64,000 nt of DNA from CBDCCT01 sp965214995 (GCA_965214995.1 CBDCCT010000002.1:124001-188000), one strand, 5' to 3'; shown: positions 36,301 through 48,360, counted from the stretch's first letter. The notes: generated by a model not told the origin, from the letters alone. Numbers and translations are program-made.

Positions 36301-39300
36301 CAAGCGGAATGGAAAGACGAACGAAGAGGAGCGGAAATAATATGTTGCCGTTGGACAACATGAAATACAATATCTTACAGCCCGGCAGCCCGCAGATGCT
36401 TCCACGTGCTGTATGTACTCTGTACACGAGTTTAGGCGGACTGAGCTGGCAGACGTTATGCTCGTCTGGGCGTTTGTCTCCGGTGAAGTGCACCGTGTAA
36501 ACCAGTGAAACCCGTTGGCTTTCTTTGGTGCAGTTATGCTATGTGTAGTCTATTACACCTGATGTTTTCCATCGCTGCAATGACTGGCCGCTACTTTGCA
36601 ATTTTCTTCTTCAGTCGTTCGTCATGATGGCTTTCGAAGACATTTCCGCCACACATATCAGCCAATTTTTGCCTTGTCAGCACAAGACGGGGAAACTGAA
36701 AGAGTTGATTCTTGATACCTATACAAAGTATTTCAAGTCACTCTGGCACTTTTGAGGTAGTACGGAGTAGTATAGGATGGCAGCGGAGACTGGCAACGGC
36801 CAAATTGATGTGATAAGGCAGACGCCTCGATTCTGCAGCCTTTAATAAGCATCAACCCCTCAACAGTGATCAATGCTGATATCACATATTATCAATATGC
36901 TTCCGAGGCCGCTTTCAAGTCCTTTCTGGCAGGGATGTCGAATGCAGATACAAGACATGTCCAGCTCATAGCCACAGATCTGGTTGCAAAGCGGGCAAAG
37001 AATGCAGAGTACTCCGTAATACCAAGTATTCGATCCTTGTTTGCAATTGATGAAGTGTCTCTCTCTGTCAAGAGCTCTCATTAAGCTCTGCTGAAGGATG
37101 ACGCAGTCTTAGATCCCTGGGATCCGGAAGCGTAGCCGACCGCGTGCTCCATGAAGAATCCAATCTACGGTATGTACTCCACACATCGTACAGTATGACA
37201 GAAGGCTTAATTTAAGGTTATAGACTAATAAAGTATTGGAATGAGAAGCGTGGTTGGAAGAGTGTGCACGAATGTACACACATGCGTTTAGGCCACTCCT
37301 GTGCAAAAGAGGTTCTTCGTATTCGACTGGCGGAGTATTAACGTCTGCACTACTTAAGCTTTTCTACCCATCCTACATACAAGTGGCGTATCAACACACT
37401 GTCACACTCCATCCCACGGGAACAGAAAAGAGATTGCGGTAACGAATGTGACATACTCACATTTTGTATCTCAATCGACATCATTCCATTGTGTGTCATG
37501 AATGCTGCAATCGGTGAATCGAAGCATCGCCAAAGGCAGGGGTTATAAATATGTTGTGTTGTTGTACAGCCATCATTGGCTCAACTCCAATCGAATCAAG
37601 CGAGCTCCAGCTGCAACGCGAAGAAGATTCCCTTTCTCGTCAGCTGAAAGCAAGTTCTTTGCCGACACCTGTCTTGTCGAAGCGCATACTTCGCATTGTA
37701 CTGCTTAGTTCTTACACAAGCGTCAAATCAAAAATCATATCCATGCAAAGCAGTTGATTGCATTCTTACACGATTATATACCGCACATACGCATGATGAA
37801 TTACACAGAAGCAGTCGCTTCCGCTTCTTTCGCAGGATTTCCATTGACTTTTGTACGCGGCGTGAGTACTATTTCCGCCGTAGATAGACGGGTGGATGCT
37901 TTTAGATTCCTCAATCAATGAAAAAGCGAGTATTGGAATATGATAACTGTAAGTTATAAGACCAGATCAAACATGCAGCCGAAGCGGCTTAGAAAAGCTC
38001 CACCATGTTGGAGGGCGCATCATGTGTAGCGGTTTAAGATGCATCAGGGCAACAGTGGTAAATGCAGTACTGTGACTGATATTCCCTATAATTTGTGAAG
38101 GCGGGAAGGGAAATCATTCATGATGCATGGTGTTGGATCGTTGAATATTCGACACTGTAATGTGGAACTAGCGCACCCTATCTTGCTTCAATCGGTTCTG
38201 AGCGCGTAATGCTCAATGGGCGTGATTTTTGCACTTTTATAACGTAGTACTCCGTACTCTATGCACAGCAAACTGTATGGTACGTATGATGTCTGCGCGG
38301 TACAGAAAGGACGCCATTAGAGCATCTCAAGGTCGATGAAACATGTTGATTGTTATTTGTGGATATTTGCCAGAAAGGCTTTTGATTAGGATCTCAATCA
38401 ATCAGTAATGAAGTTTAAGATGAACCCGACACGAAGGGAAGACAAGCAAGAGCGCAGACGTGCATCTTCCTGCTATTAGCTTGATCTTTTCCATGATGGA
38501 TCAACATTACATAGAATGCGTATGTAATAACTTGAATTGTGAGCCGATTGCTTCGTAATCTTTGAGCAAACTCTTAATTAGTCGTACTAACAGCACATGC
38601 AGTAATCTCCGTATTCGCGGCTGGAAGTCTCCGAAGGACAACAATATTACAGTATGCTTTATCGCTGCATGTACGATTCTTTCTGCTGTCCGCTCATGCA
38701 TTATTCACACGTACTCATTCAAGCCACACTCTGTGTTGTGTATATGTTTTTATTTTCTCCTCCTTGCAAACTTTTTCTCATATCAATGTCCCTGGAAGCA
38801 CGTTCACAACATACAGTACTTGCAATCTGTACTTCTTGAAGTGCCGGGGTTGTTCACGTTCCTGCCAACCATCACAAAAATCTCTTCATCGGTTGGATGT
38901 TGAATCGCCGTTCAAAAATCTTGCTTTAGCGAAGAGGGCCTGCTCGATCCTGGAGCGGGGCATTTTCCATCTTTGTTTTGCCCCAGTCAATACCCAGCCT
39001 CTCAATAACCATCTGAGGTACAAGCCTGCACTAATGTCTCTCGTAAAAGTATCTTGGAACATATAAGGGCATTTTCGTCAATTCGTTGGAAAATACGTTG
39101 TAAAAAGCCGATGTAGCAGAAAGGTTGTTGAAAACGTCTGCAAAAGTACAGTATAAGTACTTTTTCTGACGAATCCCAATCAAAAGTCCCGGGGTCAGGA
39201 ATCAGGAGTCTTCAGATCTCATCTTTTCTTTTTGACATCCTCTAAAGCTAGCTACTCTTTCAAGATCATTGCCAGATTATCAATTAGTACTGTCGTTCTT

Positions 39301-40085
39301 CAATGACAGGTCAATGTCTTGGTCGAATATACATTTCTGTCTCTTTACAGACGTGCGAATGGGAGGATTTTCATCCTTCAAAAATCCCTAATGAGCAACT
39401 GCTCACCCACCGGTATCAGTTACCGTGTAAATAATTATATTGTGAATCTCACACTATTGGAAATTTCAAATTATAAAATCATGTAACAATTTTCACAAAA
39501 ATGTGTGCTCCACGTGACTTTCTTGATGAATCTTCACTAGCCCGAACTGATATATGTAGTAAGGATTCTCTATGCGGATAGGCTGTTCCAGGCAGTCTAA
39601 TAGATGGTAGCAAACGCAAGGATTGCCATCATGAAATAATTTAGTGAACAGTCCACTATGCTTGCAACGATTCTGGCAACTTCCCAAATGCGTAATACTA
39701 AATATTCTAAAGCTAAAAGTGAAACATAATATATCAAAACAGCATTACAAACTTCACTACAGACACAGCCTCATCTTTCAAAGTTGTAGAAGAGCAATTT
39801 ATTTAGTAAAACTCGAACGAAAGAAAAGAGTAATCAAACTACAATATAAAATCTACCACACAGGAGACATCTACCTCTTGGAACACTTTTCTAGCAATCT
39901 TTATTTATGAAATCCCTTTGCAATATTTTCAATCTAGGCCAATGCCTAAGATACTCAAAGGTCTGAAGATGTACCAAATAGAATAGAAAGTAAATAGAAA
40001 AATCGAACCTGATGTGCGACGTGTGCCGAACAAGAAAAATGAAACAGAACTTGCTCTGGATCATTTTAGACACTGAATTTGCAGA
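33350..40085. other. 6.7 kb gene-free region upstream of con7
   Basis: No supported gene on either strand. The region carries four exact copies of TACTCCGTA/TACGGAGTA (34257, 36761, 37010, 38248). It borders the 5' end of con7 and the 3' end of dbp2, so it may hold a long con7 promoter and leader or a non-coding transcript. The many 60-110 codon open frames show no family features. Confidence 0.5.
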
Positions 40086-42579
40086 CTACCAGCGGCGATG
40101 ACCTATAGGAGCGCTGTTACCTCCTGTGAAGCCTGCAATAATTGTTAAACATGAATTAAGGTCGTCGAATCTTACTTTGAAACGTACTGCCTCCGCCTCC
40201 GCGACCACCTCTACCGCCTCTGCTTGACCAGCGGCCACCGCCGCCTCCGCCACCATAGCGCGCCATCTCATGTAACCGGGGATCTATTTGTTGTCGTGAC
40301 TCTGTAAGAACAGCAACTAGGTCTCGAGCTTGTTTTGAGTCTCCCAAAGTGTTAGGTACCTTCATTTACTATTCAATTGGAGTCTACTTACTTTCGGTTG
40401 TGAATAGCGTAATCGCAGTACCCTTTGCTCCAGCACGTCCAGTCCTACCAATGCGATGCACATAATCTTCCGAGTTATTCGGATAATCGTAATTGATGAC
40501 ATGTGTTATGTCTCGAACGTCTTCAGTTTGGATAATGTTAGCAACGCCAGAAACAAATGACCAAAGCACATGGAATGTAATAACAATCGCTGTCTCATCA
40601 CATAGTGTGCATAGGATTTTCCTTGCACTATGGCAACATCATGGCATCCAACCCGTAACCAAGAAAATGCTACAATCAATGGAGAACCGTTGGGGGCGTT
40701 ACCTAAGTGAGTTACGACTAACAAGTCGCTTCTCTACGATAAGCAGACGCAGTACAAACGCCAGGCGAAATATCATTTCTTCGCCCCGGTGAGTGTCCAA
40801 TGATCTCAAAAGAAAGCTAGCAAGCATTGTTGGGTATCTTGGATGCAGTCATGAGCGCAAGGCGCACATGCGCAAATGCGAAGAGCCACCTAAATCACAC
40901 AACGGCCATGAGACAGCAAGAGGGAACGTGGCGAAGGGATGATACAATTGGGCTAGATAGCAATGACAGGTGCGACGTATTCATACCAATACCACGGGAA
41001 GCAACATCCGTAGCTACCATAATTGGGCTTTTCCCAGTTTTGAATTCATTAAGCACCCAATCTCTCTCGTTTTGTTGCTTGTCTCCGTGTATAGCTGGAA
41101 AATAGTGAGACACAAGTCCTGAACAAACAGTATTCAACTTACACAAGGCGGGCCACCCATCTTGGCGTAAAAATCTTGTGATGTCGTCTGCTACACGTTT
41201 TGTACCCGTGAATAGCAAGATTTTGTTGTTTCTGTCAGTGTCCATAATAGTTTCCAAATGTTTTGTCATACGATCACGCTTTTCAAAATCTGACACAACT
41301 TCTACGATCTGAGTGATACGGTGATTAGCCGAAAGATCCAACGAGCCGATATTGACCTGGATAAAATCATTTTGATAGTCAGACGCGAGCTGCCGAACTT
41401 CCTTTGGCCAAGTAGCAGACCACATGCAAGTTTGTCTGTCTGGACGGATCTGGCCTATGATCTTCCTTATCTGGGCCTCGAATCCCATCTCAAGCATACG
41501 ATCAGCTTCGTCCAACACTAAGTATGTCACACGTCGTAGGTTTGTTTTGCCTGATTCCAGCATATCAATCAATCTTCCAGGGGTCGCAATGCAAACCTCA
41601 ACACCTCTGGCGAGATCGCGGATCTGCGCACCTCTGGGAACCCCACCATATACACAAGTGTTCCTGATGCGAGACGATTTGCCAAATTTGCTGATTTCTT
41701 GTTGGATTTGAACGGCAAGCTCACGTGTGGGAGCAAGGATCAGGACAATAGGACCGTCACCTGGAGCTAATAAGGGCTGAGCATTGATATGAACAATTGC
41801 TGGCAAGCAATATGTCAAAGTTTTGCCCGATCCCGTTTCGGAAATTCCGACGACGTCACGTCCAGACAAAGCCATAGGCCAACCTTGTGACTGGATAGCT
41901 GTTGGTTTTTCAAAGCCCTGCGCCTTAACCTCGCTCATTACGTAGCCAGGAAATCCTGCTTCATCAAATGCTGTGACTGGTTTCGGAACATTGCGTCCTT
42001 GTACAGACATTTGGTTTTGCTTTCTGTATGCATCAACTTCTGGCTGTGATCTTGCCGCAACTGCTGGATGTTCTTTATAGAAAGCCTTTTCAAACTTCGG
42101 AAGGTTGTTCATGTCTTTGATGGGTTGTTAGTATGAACACCTTGTACAATAGATTTTGCCTACCCCAATTGATTTTCTGTAGATTCGCTCCAAGGCTCGA
42201 CATACGGTCGCCGCCACCCCCACCACCGTATCCTCCTCCGCCTCCGCCTCCTCCATATCCTCCTCCATACCCTCCATTGCTGTATCCGTTCGAACCGTTC
42301 GTATAACCGTTGCTTCCGCCATAGCTATGAGGTAATTAAGCATGCGCAAGTATTTCTCATTCATGTAAATTTTTGCGAATATAATAAAATAAAAATCTTG
42401 TATCACCGCGATAGAGTAGGTTCAATTTTTAAAATTGAAATACATTCTTCAAGTTCAAAACAAAATCATCTCAATCTTGTATTTGTGACAGGTCTTGCTT
42501 ACCCGTTGGAATAGCCATTACTGCCATAACCACCTCCACCACCACGGGAACCTCCGTAGCCTCCGCCACCGTAAGACAT
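40086..42579 (-). CDS. dbp2: DEAD-box RNA helicase Dbp2
   Basis: Seven exons (42579-42503, 42324-42164, 42114-41143, 41094-40987, 40520-40392, 40340-40176, 40132-40086) give 552 residues. All helicase motifs are present: Q motif PTAIQSQGWP, I SETGSGKT, Ia PTRELAVQI, Ib TPGRLIDML, II VLDEADRML, III WSATWPKE, IV LLFTGTKR, V ATDVASRGIDV, VI HRIGRTGRAG. The WDMNNLPKFEKAFY entry and a C-terminal KQARDLVAVLTESRQQIDPRL followed by RGG-rich sequence identify the Dbp2/p68 type, an RNA helicase acting in mRNP assembly, ribosome production and nonsense-mediated decay. The N-terminus is Gly/Tyr/Asn-rich. The intron inside motif V (40986-40521) is 466 bases against 48-178 for the others. A very long intron late in the coding region is also known in yeast DBP2, where it takes part in autoregulation. 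The final exon ends APIGHRRW. Confidence 0.95.
40521..40986 (-). promoter_or_regulatory. Long dbp2 intron at helicase motif V, candidate autoregulatory element
   Basis: This is a 466-base intron between SRGI and DVRD. Both borders are fixed by conserved residues. Its length and late position recall the yeast DBP2 intron that mediates feedback on its own expression; regulation here is inferred. Confidence 0.55.
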
Positions 42580-43225
42580 GACTGGCGAGCTTGAACGAAC
42601 GACAGGAGTTTACCAAAGATTGACCACGACTATTTTCTCAGCAGCTCTGTGATCCGAAATGGTACCGGTCAAGATAAATAGGCAATCTTCAATGGCCACT
42701 TCTACAAGAAAGCACAAGTGAGATGGACAAACAGAGAAGAAAATTCATCCAAATATTGTGTTGAACGCAAAACAAAATTACTTTGCTTGGCGCAGATCGA
42801 CATGAACTTTTTTTACTCGATGCCAAGAACGCAACAGCATTTATTTGTTATAAATTCCCGACCGGCTTATTGAGCATTGCATGACGCGTGTAAGAATGGT
42901 AAAGCTTACTTTGCTCATGTTGTATCAATAATGGAGAGTTTACTGAATCGGGTACTCTTACGCTGAGGATTTGCATGCTATGCATTGGAAGTTCTATGTC
43001 AGTCGATACATGAGTGTTGCCTTGAATAGAATCTATTGTTGGTATGTATTGCATGTGCCAAAGAGAATATTTACAAGACAAATATCACTACTATCATCAA
43101 AACCACATTCATACATACTCAAGTCCTCATCTTCTGTGTAGTGGGTATCTCTCTGATCAAATCCGTGAAAACTATAAGCGAACAAGGAGAAATGTTAGAT
43201 ATTTCATGTAACCTGTACACGACAA
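42580..43225. other. Intergenic stretch upstream of dbp2
   Basis: It should hold the dbp2 promoter and leader and the 3' end of the Myb gene. No gene and no clear named element. Confidence 0.5.
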
Positions 43226-44276
43226 TTAAACGACAAGTCCCATGTCTCTCAGCTTCTCCTCATATCTCTTCCCGAGCGAGACTCTTTCGAAACTAGACGG
43301 CATTCCGACTCCTACCCTGAAGCAGTGTTAAAAATAGTAATAACGACATAATCGATCTTCTTGACACTTTAACTTACTTCAAATAATCATACTTCATATT
43401 CCTTGCCTTGTCTTTCAGATCAACCTGGCTTCTTCTGACCAGGAACCCTCTATCTGCATCTGCAGATTTTATTGCTGCCCAGCTACAACCATACTCATCC
43501 ATGTACTCCATGAGAGCCTCTACTTCTTCGTCACTCCATGCTCGTCGACTTTGAGGCTGCTTTGGTGCATTGAGAGCAAACGACTCTTTCGCCGCATGGT
43601 TGACCAGCTTATACTGTGATGCCTTGACATATCGTCCTCTGTTACCTTCAGTGTCGTCTGAAGAAGCCACATCACCTGAGACACGATCATCTTGCGGTTG
43701 CGCAGAAGACTCGTGTTCTCTTACGTTTATAGGGCGACGGCGCGTTTCATGCAGCTGTTCTCTCCGTCTTCCAGGTTTGAGAGGTCTTGAATCTTGTTCG
43801 AATGCGCCATCATCACTAGATGAGCCGCTCTCCTCATTACCGTTACGTCTTTCTTGCATTTTCTCTGGCTTCTGATAGCTTCTAGGCGGAACGGTCCTTT
43901 TGGATTCCTCGGTCTGATCATCCCACTCTACCCGTTGCGCATCCGGCTGACGCTCGTTGAAAGCCTTTCGCGTCAGCATATTTTCTTTATTCTGTTTCTC
44001 AATCTGTCTTATTTGTGCGACGAGTTCCATGGAAGATTTTGGCCTACTCATATCATCGTCGCTATTTTCTGGTGAAGTGGTGGCTTTTGCCAGTTCTTGA
44101 TCTTCATCTTCCTGTTGTAATACGGTTGCTGATGCATTTTCATGTGATGGAGACGCAGCTCCAGGGTTTTGTTCTGGGTTTGCAGACGCAATTGTATCTG
44201 CGACATCAGATGACTTTGAAAGACGATTCTCTCTTTCCTTTAACCTTGCAATAGCGCTTTTTGTTCTAACCATCAT
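43226..44276 (-). CDS. Telobox-type Myb/SANT protein
   Basis: Two exons (44276-43378, 43316-43226) give 329 residues. The C-terminal domain (about residues 240-300) is a single Myb/SANT repeat: RRAWSDEEVEALMEYM, then GCSWAAIKSADADRG and QVDLKDKARNMK. The VDLKDKxRN third helix is the telobox signature known from TRF, Taz1 and plant telomere-repeat binders, which contact TTAGGG-type repeats. The last exon adds VGMPSSFERVSLGKRYEEK. Everything before is disordered, acidic and Ser/Glu/Arg-rich. It is likely a nuclear protein binding telomere-like repeats or promoters that carry them; without a TRFH domain it is not a standard shelterin TRF. Two adjacent ATGs are possible starts; I took the upstream one. 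The final exon was chosen because the phase closes and the segment is not random-looking. Confidence 0.75.
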
Positions 44277-44477
44277 TGCTTGGAGAACAATTAATATAAT
44301 ATACGTTAGAGGGGAAGTATAAACAACCAGTTGCGCAGCCAACACTTATAGTCACGTGGAAGTTCACTTGAGTCTTGAACGAAAGAACAATCAGTCTCAA
44401 AGGGAATTGATCAATTATATATTTCTTTTGCAAATGTTTATATACTCTAGAACATGAGAAAAGATCTCTAAGCAACG

Positions 44478-46124
44478 TTAATTGCGGCGTTGGAAGCCTG
44501 ACCGCTTGTTAATCTTTTGACGCTCAGACTTCAACGCTTCTCTCCGCTTCCTCCGCCAGGCCCTGTTGTTTTCTCCTCTGTGCTCCCAAAACCACTTTGC
44601 AAAATCGCTCTCATTCTTTTCTTCTCCTTTCTTAATTTCTTCATCCTTCTGATGTTCCACCGACAATTGTGCTAGCTCCTCGCTAAATTCACGGTCTTCA
44701 TTCATGTCCTCTGCCGCTTCACTAACAATACTCGCATCGCCATTCTTAGCCTCCCATGGTAACTTGTGCTTACGATTAACAGCCGCTGTGTCAGGGGTTG
44801 GTGCTGGACTTCTAATTCGTCGAAATTGCCTGTCTTGCTTTGTGAACGGTGTCTGTGGCGGATCCCGTGGTTCACTATCCATAATCCGGTCCTCATCAAA
44901 AAAAGAAAATGATGTGTTTATAGGTGCCAGCTTTGCTCCCTTATCTGTAGATTTTGAATGTTTGAATATTTGTTCAAGAGGATGCGCCTCCTTATCAGTA
45001 GAAGTCACAGGTCTTTCGCCATCACGCATCGGCACCTCAGTAATGGGCTTTCGGTCACTAAGCGCAAACGAGACTTGCCGTTGCTTTGGTTCTTTCTCTG
45101 TCGACTTTGTTGCAAGGCTAGATCTTTTCTTATCTAATTCATTATTCAAGGCTGTAGATTGTTGTCTGTGAGTAGGAGATATTGTCCCTTTGCTGGCGGT
45201 TGACGGGGAGTTTACGCTTAGGTCAGGGGACGTTTTGTCCTTTGAAATCTCGTTGGAGCATGAATCCTCTTCACCGGTAACTACTGCGTCCTTTTGATCG
45301 AGTGCCGTTGTAGGAATGGTCTCACGGGAGGCCGGAGTAGTTCCTACACGGTTACTGTGCCGTTCCGGTTCTACCACTTCACCTTTCTCGTCAATCCATC
45401 CCACATTTTTGACATGCTCGGATACAGGTTTGTTGCCAAGTGCTGTGTTATCTTTACGTATCTTCTTTCGGCCGCTTCCTTTTGTCTCTTGGATCCGAGA
45501 ACCCTTCTTCCTCTTCTTTTCTTTGTCTTGTAGTTTATCAGCCTTTGGCGAGATGGAACACCGATTAGGAGGAACTGAGGTACGGAAGAGCATCCCAGAC
45601 GTTCTAACGTCTTCCGATTTCGTTCGCCCCGAACTCTTCTTGGTTGACTTCTTCTTCCCCTCTTTGGCTGATTCAACCCAGCCGCGTTTGACATGTCTGT
45701 TTTCAGGTAAATCCACTCCCATCATCACATCGTCGTCTTGCGAACTTTTGGATTTTCTCCGCTTCGACACTGTTCCTCTTACGTCATTGTCAGAACCATC
45801 TTCAGCCTCGGACGACTTTCTTCTCTTTTCCGGTCTGGCGTCTGTTACGTGTATTTTCTGTCCTTTTAATATTGCCCCGTTGAGCTTTTTCAGCTTCTGT
45901 GCGCCCATTACAGGTAGTTCGGCGTATCCGTATGCGTTCTCAGGAAAGGTTTTGATATGATGAAACGAAACGTTTTGTGTAGAGTCTCGTAATGATGCAG
46001 GAATGATCAAGTCGTACAACTGTGGGGTGAAGGGAGTGATGTGTAGGCGTTTAAGTTGTTCTGAGACAATACTTTCAGAAGCTTTATGCTTTAGTTGCTG
46101 AACCGAATTCTTTTGCGTTGGCAT
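44478..46124 (-). CDS. Lysine-rich nucleolar-type protein with RRM-like N-terminus
   Basis: A single exon of 548 residues. The first 100 residues look like a divergent RNA-recognition fold: LKRLHITPFTPQLYDLII, HIKTFPENAYGYAELP, then LKKLNGAILKGQKIHVTDARP. This matches the end of an RRM, with a KLNGAILKG segment seen in nucleolar RRM proteins. The long middle is disordered and rich in Lys, Ser and Glu with several basic clusters (KRRKS, KKKSTKKSS, KKRKKGSR) that would act as nuclear or nucleolar signals. The C-terminus is a conserved-looking basic helix (FAKWFWEHRGENNRAWRRKR onward). Similar fungal proteins are often labelled SRP40-like suppressor proteins, a name based on composition. A role in ribosome production is a reasonable guess, not shown. 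The start is the only ATG before the conserved block. Confidence 0.75.
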   Translation of the reverse strand: MPTQKNSVQQLKHKASESIVSEQLKRLHITPFTPQLYDLIIPASLRDSTQNVSFHHIKTFPENAYGYAELPVMGAQKLKKLNGAILKGQKIHVTDARPEKRRKSSEAEDGSDNDVRGTVSKRRKSKSSQDDDVMMGVDLPENRHVKRGWVESAKEGKKKSTKKSSGRTKSEDVRTSGMLFRTSVPPNRCSISPKADKLQDKEKKRKKGSRIQETKGSGRKKIRKDNTALGNKPVSEHVKNVGWIDEKGEVVEPERHSNRVGTTPASRETIPTTALDQKDAVVTGEEDSCSNEISKDKTSPDLSVNSPSTASKGTISPTHRQQSTALNNELDKKRSSLATKSTEKEPKQRQVSFALSDRKPITEVPMRDGERPVTSTDKEAHPLEQIFKHSKSTDKGAKLAPINTSFSFFDEDRIMDSEPRDPPQTPFTKQDRQFRRIRSPAPTPDTAAVNRKHKLPWEAKNGDASIVSEAAEDMNEDREFSEELAQLSVEHQKDEEIKKGEEKNESDFAKWFWEHRGENNRAWRRKRREALKSERQKINKRSGFQRRN

Positions 46125-46431
46125 AGCAAAGATAAAGATGGCGGGTAGAGACCCATTCCTAACGAGGGTGCAGTGCTGTAGCTTCGTTGCACTTCATAAT
46201 GGCGATAATGTCTTAAGTTGGAGAATGGCTAACATGTGTAGAACCATCGTCCGCAAATACTCGTATCGCTCGTGCGACGCTTGGCAAAGATCGGCTGGCA
46301 ACGGTGCAAACCCAACTCGGAGCGCGATGCTCTTCTTCATGAAAGCCACGCAATAATCTCAACTAATATTCTCAGCAATCATGCTCTAGCATCAGTTGAG
46401 TACTACTCATCCTCTTCTTGGATCCACACCT
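46125..46431. promoter_or_regulatory. Divergent promoter region
   Basis: 307 bases lie between the start codons of the nucleolar-type gene (minus) and the small membrane protein gene (plus). No named element was recognised. Confidence 0.4.
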
Positions 46432-46998
46432 ATGGAGTACCTCTGGAAAATTGCGATACTTGTCTTCTTGTTCCTGTCTGTGGCGGAAGTTATTAATGCA
46501 GCTTGTAATGGCAGCTTCCAACAGCATGGACGATCAAGGCTAATAGATGTGAGCATATAGCGCCAACCACGTTCTGCAAATGTACCTGCTTCACGAATAG
46601 CACTATCATCCCCTTAGACGGAGACCCGACCTCGTCTTCGCAGACCAAGTTACAAGATACTTCGGATAAACATACTCACAGAACGTGCAACGATTGCAAT
46701 CGTCAATTCTGTCTCGACTATAACCTTCCCATATGCAAGGACGCAAAGAATGAAGATGTTTTTACCACATGTTTTCGTAAGAAGAGGCCATGATATATTT
46801 TAGAGCATTTGACTAACTTATATCTGGTTCGCAGAGCGGGACTCGACCAAAGATCAGTTAGTGGTGTACATATTCATCATTGCAACTGTCGGGCTACTAT
46901 CATGGGCTGCGGTAAGACAGTGGGTGCTACAATGGATAGAAGTAAGTGGCTTCAAGCAGAACATATGTCGCTGATGCTGACTGCAGTTGGGTGTTTAG
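46432..46998 (+). CDS. Small Cys-rich single-pass membrane protein with signal peptide
   Basis: Four exons (46432-46504, 46561-46776, 46835-46941, 46987-46998) give 135 residues. The N-terminus (MEYLWKIAILVFLFLSVAEV) is a clear signal peptide. The luminal or extracellular part has eight Cys in the pattern TTFCKCTCFTNSTII, TCNDCNRQFC, ICKDAKNEDVFTTC. A hydrophobic segment (VYIFIIATVGLLSWAAV) near the C-terminus anchors it, leaving a short tail. From memory this resembles a small conserved, uncharacterised ascomycete membrane protein; I cannot name it. The first intron (56 bases) is needed to reach SPTTFCKC in phase. The last intron is supported by a perfect GTAAGT donor and CTGACTGCAG acceptor; without splicing the protein would instead end 33 bases further at a TGA. 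Likely in the secretory pathway or plasma membrane. Confidence 0.75.
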
Positions 46999-47168
46999 AA
47001 GCTTAGAGATAGAAATTCTTACATTCCCGTATCAACCCAAAACGACCAATGAAATAATAGATTCTCCTACTGCACAGATGCGCCTAAAAATACCATACGT
47101 GTGAAAAGTGATAATAGAAAATCTGAGCAAGCATATGTCCACGTACATCCTTGGATAACCGCTGCACT

Positions 47169-48085
47169 TCATTTGCCTTTGATCCAACTAAACCAACTAC
47201 TTGAATAACTTCTTGCATTGTCGACAATCTCAGCGCTCGCTCGGTCAAAAGGTCCAGCTCTTGCCGATAGATCAAGTCTCTCATGATTGCTCTTCGTAGC
47301 TTGTAAGACGCTTGTGTGTTCGTCTGAAGGGAAGGGGAGGTTGCGCTCGGTAGCTTCTTTTACTGCTTTCAATACTCCAGTTTCACCAGTGCTTTTCTCT
47401 GAAGTGGTATTCGAAGTTAATTGGGCATCTTGACTCTCTGCCTCTGCGGGCCCATTGTTTGAGTACATAGAATACCAGTAGGTCTTCGCGCGCTGAAATG
47501 TGCCACCCTTCGCTCTCCGTTCTCTTTCTGTTGCGTCGACAGTTTCCTCAATTTCCAACAGACCCAACTGTTCTGGAGTCGCAGTGCCAAGTTTGCGGGC
47601 TTCATGCGCGTTTTCCAATGCTGTCAGAAGTTTGCTCTCCTGCTGTTCCGTCCACTCTTTTCGCTTCCTTCGATTGTATATGAGCATGTCCGAAATAGAG
47701 AAGACTGTGTATACGGCGGAGAGGGCTATTCGACCCGACAATCAGCAATGCGCAATACCAGGGCTACCTTTCAACTCCAGTTTGTTTCTCTGTAGGACTG
47801 CAGAGAAAACAACTTACCAGTGGCACTGAGAAGGAAGTAAACCGTGCCACGATGGACACGATCTGCCCATACTCTCCCAACCGAGACAACCTTGTCAAAA
47901 GTTGAAACTTCAATCTGTCTTGCTCGCCTGGCAGCTTCCCTCAGCCTTATGACTTTCTGCTGCGGCGTTTCTCCTGGAGGTGCCGGCCCTGCATATTTGA
48001 GAATTGGATTGCTACTTTTCTGATTGGCGTTTGCGTGAGGACCAGTAGCTGTGAATCTCGTTGCGTCGGCTGCGGATGGGGGCAT
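47169..48085 (-). CDS. Cytochrome-oxidase-assembly-domain-like mitochondrial membrane protein
   Basis: Two exons (48085-47818, 47725-47169) give 274 residues. The first 70 residues contain DATRFTATGPHANAN and ETPQQKVIRLREAARRAR, followed by FDKVVSVGRVWADRVHRGTV, then one hydrophobic segment that the intron splits and which continues ALSAVYTVFSISDML before YNRRKRKEW. Fungal proteins with this layout are usually annotated as cytochrome oxidase c assembly domain-containing; this is from memory and should be checked. One transmembrane helix with a basic flank fits the mitochondrial inner membrane. The C-terminal 120 residues are charged and Ser/Thr-rich, longer than I would expect for the family. 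Intron length is 92 bases, with clean GTAAGT and AATAG borders. It converges with the small membrane protein gene. Confidence 0.72.
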
Positions 48086-48360
48086 TGTTTTAGTTCTGAT
48101 AGTTTACCCTAAACTCGTGAAAAAGTTTGGTCAAATGTATGACGCAGTGCTAGTTATTTCTTCGATGCATTTGCGCCAAGGATGATTTTAGCTGACTTTT
48201 TCTGGCAGTTTTGCAATAGAAACTCAAATGAAATTTCTCATCACTGTTGAGTAAATTGAAATTAGAATCTATAGAAGAGGAGTGATTTACGATGATTACT
48301 TAAAGTCAAATCCAACAGAATGATCAATATAATCGAAAGCGCATCAAAAGCGAACAAATC
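48086..48360. promoter_or_regulatory. Divergent promoter region
   Basis: 275 bases between the start codons of the assembly-domain gene (minus) and the DUF2458 gene (plus). Nothing specific was recognised. Confidence 0.4.
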
